This document shows, piece after piece, positions 36,301 through 48,300 of a stretch of DNA of 64,000 nucleotides. The stretch comes from Muricea muricata (taxonomy: Eukaryota > Cnidaria > Anthozoa > Malacalcyonacea > Plexauridae). The stretch is taken from NCBI GenBank assembly GCA_963855995.1, contig OY979723.1, positions 3,746,501-3,810,500 of the forward strand, read 5' to 3'. The notes under the pieces were generated by a model. The model had not been told where the DNA came from. It made no database searches and saw nothing but the letters and a program-made list of their open reading frames with translations. The stretch's first letter is position 1, and each line of letters opens with the position of its first letter. The position numbers were made by a program, and so were the translations under genes.

Positions 36301-39300
36301 TTGGCCCAAAACATTTATATTTTTTAGGAATGTGAAACTTTTGGTAAAATTTGTTTGAAACATAATTTTAAATAACGATAGCGAAGTAGTGTTTTATGTG
36401 GTATAAGTTGAAGTTGTTTACATTGCTATTAAAACCGACTAATAAGTCTATTTTTGTAAAATATAACTGCAGTTGTTGTCTAGATAATAAAACAGTTATT
36501 CCACTCACTCTCGTCGTATATGAGCGATAGCCGACAACTCGTCGGCTATCAGCTCATATATACGACTCGAGTTCGTACAATAACTGTTAATTTTTTAGGC
36601 CTCTGTTTGTGGTATCTGGTTCAGCTTTCGGCTGTGGCAGGTAACACAAACCTATGCCTTAATAATTCCTCATATCCTACTCGACCTCATTCAATGATTG
36701 TTTAATATCCGAATCAATCTATGCAATAAATGCCGATACACCGTCTGCAAAGATTTTTTTAGAAATATGTTTTTCCTTACAGGCAAGACGACCAAACGCC
36801 TTATAGCAAACGTCTTGTTATATCTGATAAACACACGCTGCATTTAAAATAGCTTGAAAAAGAACTCATCTAATAACCCAGAGAAATCCAACAACGCGAT
36901 GGAAGTTTGAGTACAGACAGTACTCTTGAGGAAAGCACATTTTCTTTAAAAAAACGTTGCTACATGTTACAGTAAAGCTTGTTGTTTGCTTTCAGTGTTG
37001 CTCACTTGTTTGTGTATAATACGACGTTAGATGCTCATAGTGAAGGATGAGAAAGACTAGATTATTTAAAGTGTTGAAAGAGATTTTATAAGACTTTGGG
37101 CGCAAGAATCACTGAATTTAAATCCATTTTGTAACCTCAAGGCGTCGCTGAACATCGGAAATTAATTTAAAATTTCCGCCACTTTGGCTAGCGGCCGAGC
37201 ATCCATTCTAGCAGTCGGGCAGCTATTATGTGATGTAAATTCGTGAAACAACAAAGTTTTCTTCTAGCATTTGTATTACTTCCTGTGCAGACGAATTGTT
37301 CACGACCTTCACAGCCCGCCAAAAGCCCTCCCTAAAGAAAACACTCGCGGAGGAGCTGGTTGTATTACAATTGTAATTAGGTACAATTTCCGGAATTTAC
37401 GTCACAGACATACTTTCAGCAGGTAAAGTTTCAGCGTCAGTCACAGTCAGAAAATTTATCAAGTCTGAAACGTTTTGCGTGAAAAATCATCAAAAATCAT
37501 GCACGGTCTTCCCGATTTCATTAAACAATTTTGGGGACGTGCGATTTAATCGTCTTGTTATGAAATTTCATAACCCTTGTACATTTTGTAACTCGTCGAG
37601 GTTTTCATATCCTTCAAAACGACAAAATCGCGGCGTAAATCGCACCAAAAATCGCTCTTGTAAACTGGCCTCAAGACAACACCGATTATAAACTTATATT
37701 CACTTAACACTGTTTTCCTCTACAAAATGTTTTCCTGCGAAGCGACTTCTCAGATTTTGAAGGTACCTACCTTATAATATCCAAGGTACATTGTGCCCAA
37801 CCTGAAAGTGTAAAGCCTGTTGGAATAAGGTGCAGCAATGGTTAATTTTGGCTGATCACGCCTGACTCCATCGAGGTAGAATAATAACTCAGCCGACGGT
37901 TGTAAAACTATTGCAATCACGTGCCAGTTGCCGTCATTGACAGGATGTGAGAGAGGAAAACTGAAATTGTATCTGGAATAGAAATAAAAGCTTCAAGCAT
38001 TGATCCAAAACTAAACAGCGCAGAGTGCGGTCGATATTCGGGTACCTAAAAGATCGAAACAGAAAATACGTTACGGTATAATTATGATACAATTTAAATA
38101 CAGCTATTTTAATCTCCATTGATACCGTCTTAATTAAAGTCTTAGTACTAACTGGAGAATGCCAAGTGCTCTGCAAATATCTACTGGCGGTCGAAATAAT
38201 ATTTGTCCACCGTTTGGAATTTAAGTATGTAAATTTCGTCAGTCACGGAATAGATACGATAAAGCGAACTCACCTTTGAGGTTTTTGCCCTCACGCATTG
38301 CTCGATGCTGGAAGAAAACCTCCCTAGCGAAAACTAGTAAAAAACCAACCTCGTACCCAGGCTCTCTTCTTTATGCTCTCGCTCGAGGACGAGACCCTGG
38401 TGAATGCTGGTCTCGTGGCTCCCAGATTTTGGGAGCCATTAATATGTCCAATGCTAGGGAGGGGAGGGTTCGCATGTTAGTATTTGCGCAAATGTAAATC
38501 GTGTCACACGTTTCGTGAGTACTGTATTAAACACCTGGCTCTGAGCGAGAGTATAGACTGCATTTTATGAAATGTTATACTAGCAACGCGTTTCAAAACT
38601 AAAGGTAACCTGTTTTCGAAATACCTGCAATGGCTTCTTCGGCCACATCGCGGACGCCAAGAAAATTTCGGACCACTACAACAAGATGTAGTTCTTGCAG
38701 ACTTTGTGGTTCCGTGATCGATAAAAAACACGCCAAAAATCTCTTTAAAGGCAGCAACCGTGCGCTCCTTAATCTGGCTCGCAAGTTACCATCGGAGAAT
38801 ATTGCACCACACGAAAATCTTCCTAAGTTGTTATGTCGCCCATGCGAAAGAAGGCTTGGAAACTTTAAGGAATTCAGATCGAAAATACAAGAATGTCAAA
38901 AAAAATTCGAGCGTTTCAGCAAAAGATGCGTAGAAGTTTCCCATTCTTTACTGCCTCCCGCTAAAGCTATACGAGGAGTGATTCTGAGACAAGGACAGTA
39001 CGTACTAAGTTAAACTTTACACCAAGCGAAGAGGTAGGTTTCACTTTGTGTCATGTATTTAATTCTTATTTCATATCCATCTATGTATATCTATATATGT
39101 ATATATACTTAGAAATTTAATAAGTTCTTAAAAATTCAATTGGCATAGTTTTTGTTTTTATAGGATAAGCCATACTCATTGACGTTTTTTTATTCTCGAT
39201 GCTATCATTACCTAAAATGTTGCTAATCTGCACGGAAGTATTGTTTATGTAATACTTATTCTTGTCAGGTTCTTGTCCGTCAGCTTTTCATATATATGTG

Positions 39301-42300
39301 TTAGGGTTTTAGCGCATCGACACTCAACACTGTTTATGGCCATAAATGCTTATGTAGGTTTATAATGCAAAGTTAAGGTTCATATAATTACTGAACAGAT
39401 TTTGTTGCATCCTTTTGTTACAAGTATAAATGTGCCTAAAAAATTCACACTTGCTCAAAATGAACGAAAAATGCACATTCAAAGCCATGTGGACTTTACT
39501 CTTTTAAAATTACCTATATCCCTACTAACCAAAACAGACAGGAACCGTATATGCATCGCAAAGTTTTCTTACACCCGAAAAAGAAAGTATTTTAGAATCG
39601 TATGTAGAAAATATTATATTTATGATAATAGTTATTTCGCCAATTGCATGTTAGTGTATTTTTTACCGGTTAAGGAGATCAGGTAGTGGAACTCCTTACC
39701 TTATCAAGCGAAAAACTATCTTAGATTCAAAACGCAAAATGGTTGGAATCAGACCTCGCGAATTTTGTAAACTTGCTGAATCATTTGTTTTGTCTTGTTT
39801 TTGTTTTGCGCGACATTTAAAACTGGTTGGTTACATGATCTTATTAGCCAAGTAATTGAAATGCATGTCGTTTTATTTTAGGCCATTTCGACTGATAATA
39901 CGTCTACCGCAGATTTATGTACTCAAATAAACAAAGAGTTAAATGAAATCACAAGAAGAGATAAAAATTTTGTGTTGCGATGTAGAGGATACAATGGATT
40001 AGCAGCAACTTGTATCGACGAAATTAACAATGAAATAAAAACCGCTTGTCCACTTGCCTACCAGCTTCTGTCTGCCATGATAGACAGGCAGCTTTGGTCT
40101 TGATTTATGCCATTAAAATGTTCAGAAGATGCCATGAAATGAGCAGACTTCAAAGGATGAACACAGTTTTACTTGTTGAAGGAGGAGCTACTCAGCAGGT
40201 AATATGTTAATTATTAATTAAATGTATCAAAGCTTTTGATTTGACCGCTACGACAACAAAACAGACAAACAAGTAATTTTGTGGGAGAGATGGGTCGTTG
40301 AGGGTGAAGTACTCTGGTAGTAAAAAAATAATTCCATAGCATTGTTAGTGTTATCATAGACTCATAAAATATGCAAGCTTGTATAACCTAGCGGGATGTA
40401 TATATGCCCGCTAGGCGACTGGATGCCTTGGGGTTACAATCCCCATCAGGTAATGTTAGAGGCTTTACAATCCCCCATAACATGATCGACAAATAAATGC
40501 TCGACAAATATTGAAACAATTTCGTGCTCCCTATTGTATCTCTCTCAAGTTTAGAGCAAATTGATACCTAATAAATGCGCCTCATCCGTTTATATCCTAC
40601 GGAAGCTATTTCTATTGGTTGATCAATGTTAACAAAGACGATATTGTCTGTCTATTAGTTGTTGGATTACATTTGACATGATCCGCACATGTTTGCATCG
40701 TGCACAGCGCGTGATCGCCGATGCATTAGGTTAATGACTGACAATTGCGCACGACGTGAAATTCCGCGCACTTGGACAATCTCCAAAAAATGTAAGAACT
40801 TTGAACAATGTTAACAGCATTTCTCCATTAGCTCTAATTTACAATCCGGAAATTATAAATTGGCTAAAAAAACTTATACATGAACTTTCTGCAAGTCGAA
40901 TTATAAGAATCAAATAAAATGAAAGTGCAAGCTTGCCTTATGCTTGCTTCTCGCTTAAAAAATGCAGCAATGGAAAACCTTTACAACAATTCTCAGGTTA
41001 AATGCGAACAATTAATGTGAATTGCGAACTAGGATCCGTCCTTTAATTAAACCGATAAACTCGAGCTAAACCACGCAGCCAAAAAACGTGCAGCGCGTAA
41101 TTCGTGCATGTGTTTGTTGTAATACTCCCTAATCATTCATATAATGCATGATGGTATCAAATGTGCCAGAAAAACAGTTGCTTAGTCTAGTTTAAGCAAA
41201 AACAAACAAATTAACAAAAGTCACTTGAACTTAATACTAAGTGTGTTCAACAAAAAGAAGTCTATTTTGGATCGAGGAGTAGCATAACAGAATCTGTGCA
41301 ATCTTTAGGGATTTGAATATTATGAGAAGGTAAATTGTACACCAGCAATATGTCTTTCCAATATCTCTGTTATAGTAGTAGAGAACTGCTTTAGATGGCA
41401 GCCCATCCCGCCCTGCTCTTCCTGTTTCTTGGAAGTATTGCTGAGTAGATGCAGGTGGTCTAACTTGAATAATCTCTCGAATACATGGAATGTCAGCCCC
41501 CATGCCGATAGCCACAGTTGCAAAAATAACTCGAATTGTTGAAGAAATACATTTTAATTGGTTTAGAATCATTTCCTTCATTTCTGAGGTTTGTGGTGCA
41601 TGATACTGTGCAAACATACGATGCTCAGGAATGGGGTCTAAACCAGGTGGGTGATATTGCGCTTTGCCCAGTAAACCTTCAAACAGCTTATATGCAAACC
41701 CACACCATCTTAGTGGTAAGTATATAATAGGTAAAGGATGTTCCACTTTTAAGTCCATCAACCTTTCAGCAATTGGCCTGAGTATATTTTAATAAGATGT
41801 CAACTCATCATTTTCTCGTAGGATCTTGCTGTAAAAAATGTTACTTCTGTTTGGACTAGCAATAACCTCAACAGGGTTTTTCATGATAAGAGAATGTTTA
41901 ATTTTAACCCTGTCAATGCCATTTGCAGTTGCAGTAAGGGTAATCATCATAGCATTTGGAAAAAAGGCACCCAGCATTCCTAGTTGAGAATAGTCCGTCC
42001 TGAATTCATTGCCCCTAGAAATGTAGAAAGCGAAAATTAACATACACCTCAATTTGTGGTATTATGTTAATATTACTGTAATAATTACATAGTCATTTAT
42101 GTAAACAATAATACGCTTTAGAAAGTGATCACAAAATGTATGACTGTCAAAATTTATTTTTAAAAGCTTCGACTGCGCTAATGGAGTTGACACAGATGTA
42201 GACGGGTGTTGCAATACATACCATTCCAATGTACAGTGAGCTTCATCCACAACCACAGCAGCGACGGAACATTTATATGCGTTGCTCTGAAACAGCGCCA

Positions 42301-45300
42301 CTCCTTGTTTTGTAGACAAGCAAGATTCTGGATGTGTTAATACATATTCGTAATCTGCATTCTTTAAGCGTAACTCATCGACATTAGCCAAATCAAGGTT
42401 TAATAGTTCGTTATCATAATTCCTTTTTACACTCAAAACAGCCGCTCTAGTACGAACAGCGTTTATCCTTTGTAACTGATCTTGTATAAGAGAGTTTAAT
42501 GGAAAAATTACGAGAATGACGGGATCGTTTTCTCGAATGCCTGACCTCCTTTTTTTCTCCACTAGCAATGCAGGAAGCAGATGAAAAATAATCGATTTTC
42601 CGTAGCCAGTTGGCAGAACAGCTAACAAATCTCTTCCAAGATACGCTGCTTCTAAACATACAACTTGTTTCGGCTTCAGTACAATGGACACATACTCACT
42701 GTTAACTACGGCAAAGTGTAAACAAAGCAAGAACTGAAGACATTTAAAATTTGAAGACTCGTACATCTTGAAGGCATAAAGTATATGAAAATAGATAAAA
42801 ATATATAGCTACAAAATAAATCACCCTTGTGTCAGTGTATTATTTTGTGACAATGGCCCAAACTGGGCTCAAATTGAGTCTATTAACAAGTACTACCCTA
42901 CCACCCCTCTCAGGAGACATATTAGTGGCTCCCAAAATCTGGGAGCCACGTGACCAGCATTCACCAGGGTCTCTTTCTCGAGCGAGAGCGTAGAGAAGAG
43001 AGTCTGAGTGCGAGGTTGGTAAAAAACCCGAAAAAACTCGTTTTCTCCGAAGGCTTTATTTCAAGGCTGCGGACATGCCAAAAGTCATGCACACGACTTT
43101 GCACCCCCGAGCGAGACCTCTATATCGTATGTACTCTGTGGCCGTTCAAATAGTCTTTTAACATCCAGACACATGAAATGACAAATCACTGCAAAATGTC
43201 TCACCAATTCAAAATGCTGCGACATTACCATATCCATTTATTCGTGAAATTTTGGCACATTTTTCAACAATCAAGCGTAATGTGAGTCGTTAATTCCACC
43301 CATCCTGTCGACTGCCCATGCGCTTATACTCCAAGAAATGTATAATGCAGGAAACGCAAAAATATTCTACTTACACATGATCTTTCCACAACTCAACAAA
43401 AAAAGTGTTTCTGTCACGCCATACGGTAAGCCTCTCAGTGGGTGAATTCTTTGGAATATGGTGTACAAAGTAAGACTTATTCTGTTCGGTGGTTTTAAAC
43501 CAGAAACGTAGAGTGAATCTACTGAGTGGTCTGCCGGTAACCGCAGCATATGGATAATAATCCCCAGTTCCATTGAGATGGAATTCATATACTCTCTTAA
43601 CTACATGAAAGAGAAATATTATTTTCGTATACCATGAATAGTTAAAGAAATGGATAGGGCAATAGCTGGCGTCAATGTTAAAACCTAGTTGCGATTCGTG
43701 ATGAAACGAGTGATGGCAAATGTTGTGACGGTTTTCCACATTTTATTTATTTCGCTATATTTTCAGATTCCAAACAGTAATATCAAAGTAGAACAGAATA
43801 TCTATTATTCTCATTGGTACAGTATACAAACTTGCCTATGCCGCGACAAAGTGCATGTTTGCGGTAAACGTCTCACGTCTCTGTTTCTAAATTTTTGCTC
43901 AAGTTCCTACGAAAATTGCGTCCCAAAAACTATGGTTGACTGAAGTTAAATTTGGGATGCATTTTTAAATGTTTAGTCGTCGGAATATTTGGTAAAAATT
44001 ACAGGGAATATTTAGATATTTAATGATAGAATGGCGTAGTGAAACGTATTTGTTTTTAAAAACAAGAAAAAGATGAGACTGTAATATTTCGGTTTTATTT
44101 CAAAACCATCATCAGACAGAATGAAGTTACATGGGTTAGCTAAGATCTATATATACACAGTTAAAGTATTCAAGTTACATGAGAATGAAATCCTTTTCAC
44201 TACCTACAAAGCTTCTGAAAATGCTTTCGCTGTCTGAAAGCATTCTTTTCCGTTGATGAAGTATCTTCATGCAAAGTAAGCAAGATAACGCTCCTACAAC
44301 AGCTGGTTTACGGCAGTTCTTATGACGTAGTTTGTATTTGCGAGACTTGGTTGAACAATACCATTCTAAACGGTGAACTTCTACAAGGCTACAATATTAT
44401 ATTCCGTAAAGATCGAACAGGCAAAACTGGAGGTGGCGTCCTTGTCGCTATCAAATCAGAACTTGAAGCATTGCATCGTCCAGATCTCGAAAAACCCGAT
44501 TGCGAACTCGTTGTTGTGCAAATATAGAATCTGAACAGCAAACCAGGAATTTTATACACTTTTATCGTCCACCTAACTTGACGCATAATTCTTTGAATGA
44601 ACTAAACGACTCTCTTCAAAGCAACGTAGAAAAAGACTATGTCGTAGTTGTAGGCGATTTGAATCTTCCAGAGTTAAGATCGTCCGAAGATGATGTCAGA
44701 GCTTTATCCGATGAACAATTTCCAAGTGATCGCTATCCTATTGAGTTCTTCATCAAACAAACTTTCAAACGAGCTTATCGCGTTCGTAGTCGTGTTTATG
44801 ATTTCCGAAGAGGGCAGTTTAAACAACTCCAAACCTTTCTTCAGAGATCTGCGATTGAAGTAACGTTTTCAGGAAACATCGATGAGTGTTGGGTTCAATG
44901 GAAAACTCAATTTCAAGAAGCTGTTGATCAGTTCATCCCCTCTAAAACAATAGTGGATAAGGACTATCTACCATGGATTGATAGAGAAGTCCAACACTTA
45001 ATTCGCAAAAAATATACGGCTTAAAGAAATATCGCTTAAATAAATGTGAAACGCGGAAACAAAACTTACGTGCTACCAGTCAAAAAGTGAAGAATTTGAT
45101 CAAGAAAAAGCATCGTGAGTATCTGAAAAATATTGAAACATCATTCTATGCAAATCCCAAAGTATTCTGGAGCTATCACAAAGCCATGACGCACAAACGA
45201 AGAGATTTAAATCCTTCTATAACGTACAAAGGAGTGACTGGCAAAACACTGCGTGAAAAAGCAGAGATCTTTAATTCATATTTCTCATCTATCTTACAAA

Positions 45301-48300
45301 AATCAGGAGTTAACTCGGACAATGGTGATACTGATAGTGCGGCTCGGTTCCCAAGCGACTCAAAATTATCCGAAATCAATGTAAGTGCGGAAGAAGTCAT
45401 ATGCTATTTGCGTAATTTGGATGTCAATAAATCGCATGGACCAGACGAAATCCACCCTCGTTTATTGAAAGTATGCTGTGAACAAATTGGACCAAGCCTG
45501 TGCGCTCTTTTTAACCGTTCCCTAAACTGTGGTCGAGTGCCTACAGAATGGAAGTCTGCCAACATGTACATAACACATGTCCACAGAAAAGAGTCTAAGG
45601 AACTTGCGGAGAACTATCGTCCAATCTCACTGTTGTCCATCGTAAGCAAGACACTCGAGCGCTGTGTAAGCAATAATCTCTACCACCATGTTTCCGGCCA
45701 TATTTCAGATGAACAGCACGATTTCGTTAGAAATCGATCGTGTGTCATGCAGCTCTTATCCGTCTTCCATGCAATCGGATAGAATTTAGATAAAAGCATC
45801 CAAACAGATATCCTGTATTTGGACTTCGCTAAAGCTTTTGACTCGGTAGACCACTGCACTCTACTTGTAAAGTTAAAGTCTTATGGAGTGACAGGCAAAT
45901 TGCTAAATTGGTTTGCTGACTATCTTCATGGTCGCCTCCAAAGAGTCGTTGTAGATGGTGTCGCTTCTTAATGGACGTCTGTTACGTCTGGTGTTCCGCA
46001 GGAAAGTATACTTAGTCTTTTACTGTTTGCACTTTTCATAAATGACTTTCCTGATGCTGTCAAGGACAGGTCGCAGACAGCTCTCTATGCTGATGATTCA
46101 AAAATTTATGAAAGTATTTCGAGTATACAATGTTGTGAAACTTTACAACAATCTCTAGATAGTCTTAACACTTGGAGCTATATTAATAATATGTCATTTA
46201 ATGCATCGAAATGTAAAGTTCTGACAGTGACGAGAAAACTAAATCCAGTTAATTTTGATTACCATCTTGAAGATAACACATTAGCTCCTGTAAGAAAAGA
46301 GAAAGATCTCGGAGTAGTGATAACAAGCAACTTCACTTGGGACCAGCAAATTCTGACTGTTGTCAGTAAAGCCAACAAAATGCTCGGCCTTCTACGTAGA
46401 ACTTGTCCTCTGATTAAAGACACCAGAGTAAGACGCTCATTCTATCTCTCGCTGGTGAAGTGTCACTTAAATTACGCGACTGAAGTCTGGTCTCCGTCAA
46501 ATATTTCTCTCAAACTCAAAGTCGAAAACGTCCAAAGAAGAGCAACAAGATGGACAAGAGCAACAAGGATCGACTAGTTGCATTAGATCTTTTACCACTT
46601 TGCCATGATAGAGAGTTAAAAGACTTAACATTCTTTTATAAGGCATTGCATGGACACATTAGCATAGACATTTCCAACTTTGTCTCCTTTGTCAATAATG
46701 GACGGACCAGGTCAAGTAATTTGAGAACACTGAAAGCACCATATTATCGTACCAGCACCTTTCAGTCATCTTATTTTAACTGTATAGTGAAACTTTGGAA
46801 CAAGTCCATTCTCGTTACTCCTCAGAGAAACTTCTCTAGTTTACTGCTCTTTAAAAGGTCAATTAAGGACTTGTTTAAATTGGAGCTGAACAGATCTTTT
46901 GACTTGTCAATGCCTTGCACATGGACTTTCGTGCCTGACTGTGCTTGCCACAGGCAATCAAGTAGTCGTTAAATGTGAAGTCTCAACAGAGGCGAGTGAT
47001 GATATTCCGCGATGATATTGTTCCTACTTGCTTACAAGCTGAGTTATATCATTCTACTATTCATCATTCGCTTCTGTTAGATTGTTCTGCTCTTGTTGTG
47101 TTGTGTTGTGTTGTGTTGTGTTGTGTTGTGTTGTGTTGTGTTGTGTTGTGTTGTGTTGTGTTGTGTTGTGTTGTGTTGTGTTGTGTTGTGTTGTGTTGTG
47201 TTGTGTTGTGTTGAGTTGTGTTGTGTTGTGTTGTGTTGTGTTGTGTTGTGTTGTTTTGTGTTGTGTCGTGTCGTGTCGTGTCGTGTCGTGTTGTGTTGTG
47301 TATTGTTTGTTCTATTGTGATACTGTACAATGTGTACATAGTTTCTATATTACTGTGAGGGAGATGCCTTGCATGGGACGTAGTTACTGTCCCGTTCGCA
47401 TATTTCACCTTTGGGCCATTGTTTGCATGCACTCGTACTCCAATAAAGGTTCCAATAAAGTTGTTAAATTAAAACCCCTTAGAACCAACAAGGGCGGTTA
47501 ATGCCAAGGCGAAGTCAACAGAAAAGCGCAAGATGTTTACCGGCTTTGAGTCCAGAGTTAAGCTCAGGCTTAAGAAATTTGATACGTATGCTCTCTTATT
47601 TTAAAAGATTGGTTTGAGGGATTTTTTTCAATCTTTCAAAAGTTTGAAGAATTGTTCATCTAATAGACTATTTTTTAATCTAATATTTTGAATAAAGACT
47701 GAGGGATACTCTTTCAGTGCTCCAATCGATTGAAATATGTCACTTATACACACACACATTAGATTAGTTAACAAATAAAAAATCCATTAGATTGAGTTTT
47801 CTATCGTTTGAATTAAAAGACTTGCTTCAAGAAGTAGAATTTGGTTATTTCATAGAGCTGTTGTGGTGGAGAATCTTACAGTTACTATCGATTAGAGTTT
47901 TTATGCAAGACGTTGTGTTTGTATGAAAATGCGTGTTTGTCAGGCGGTCATAAAGATTATTAAAGTTGGATATGAATTGTGCGTTTTCATATTCAAGAAA
48001 GTTTTCAGCTACGGCGTTGTTTTGATGGTATTTAGCATGTCCTGAAAGGCGGTCATCTAAGCATCTGAACTTTTGTCCTATGTACGAATTATTACAATCG
48101 GGACAAGTAATTTAGTATAAAACGTTACTTTTTGAATTCAAAAGGCACTTTATCTTTGTTGGGCGTAAAAATCGAGATTTTCTTTGTGTTGTAGAGTACG
48201 GCGAATCTAACTAGGCTTTTTAGCGAACGTTGAATTTTCAAAGTGTACGATTTAATAAAGAATTTTGTCTAGGTAGAGGAGTCGAATCCATATTTTAGGT

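Larger units (their letters stand above)
34995..36600 (+). repeat. Dispersed repeat, copy split by a 948-bp insertion
   Basis: 34995-35256 and 36205-36600 together match 24545-25210 in order. The two halves are separated by the insertion at 35257-36204. Near its right end is an almost perfect hairpin at 36513-36566. Confidence 0.72.
38312..43066. mobile_element. 4.7-kb TIR transposon carrying Cys-motif and RecQ-like genes
   Basis: Inverted ends of about 150 bp lie at 38312-38468 and 42893-43066. Shared words in order are 'accaacctcg', 'ctctcgctcgag', 'gagaccctggtgaatgctgg' and 'ggctcccagattttgggag'. Two genes start just inside opposite ends and converge: a cysteine-motif gene (plus, 38630) and a RecQ-like helicase gene (minus, 42766). 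Both are broken and the middle (40200-41236) is empty, so this copy is defective. Academ-type transposons are known to combine a Cys-rich transposase with a helicase, and I suggest that affiliation as inference. No XPG-type nuclease domain is visible here. It sits inside an intron of the PAN/EGF/LamG gene, splitting one LamG domain. Confidence 0.72.

Noticed and set aside
41237-42766. RecQ as a normal cellular helicase gene
   Set aside because: It starts inside a TIR, sits within another gene's intron, has a stop, and lacks the RQC/HRDC region, which fits a transposon passenger better.
47064-47501. Overlapping open frames on both strands with CVVLC or NTTQH repeats
   Set aside because: They come entirely from the TTGTG pentamer array, which is open in most frames.
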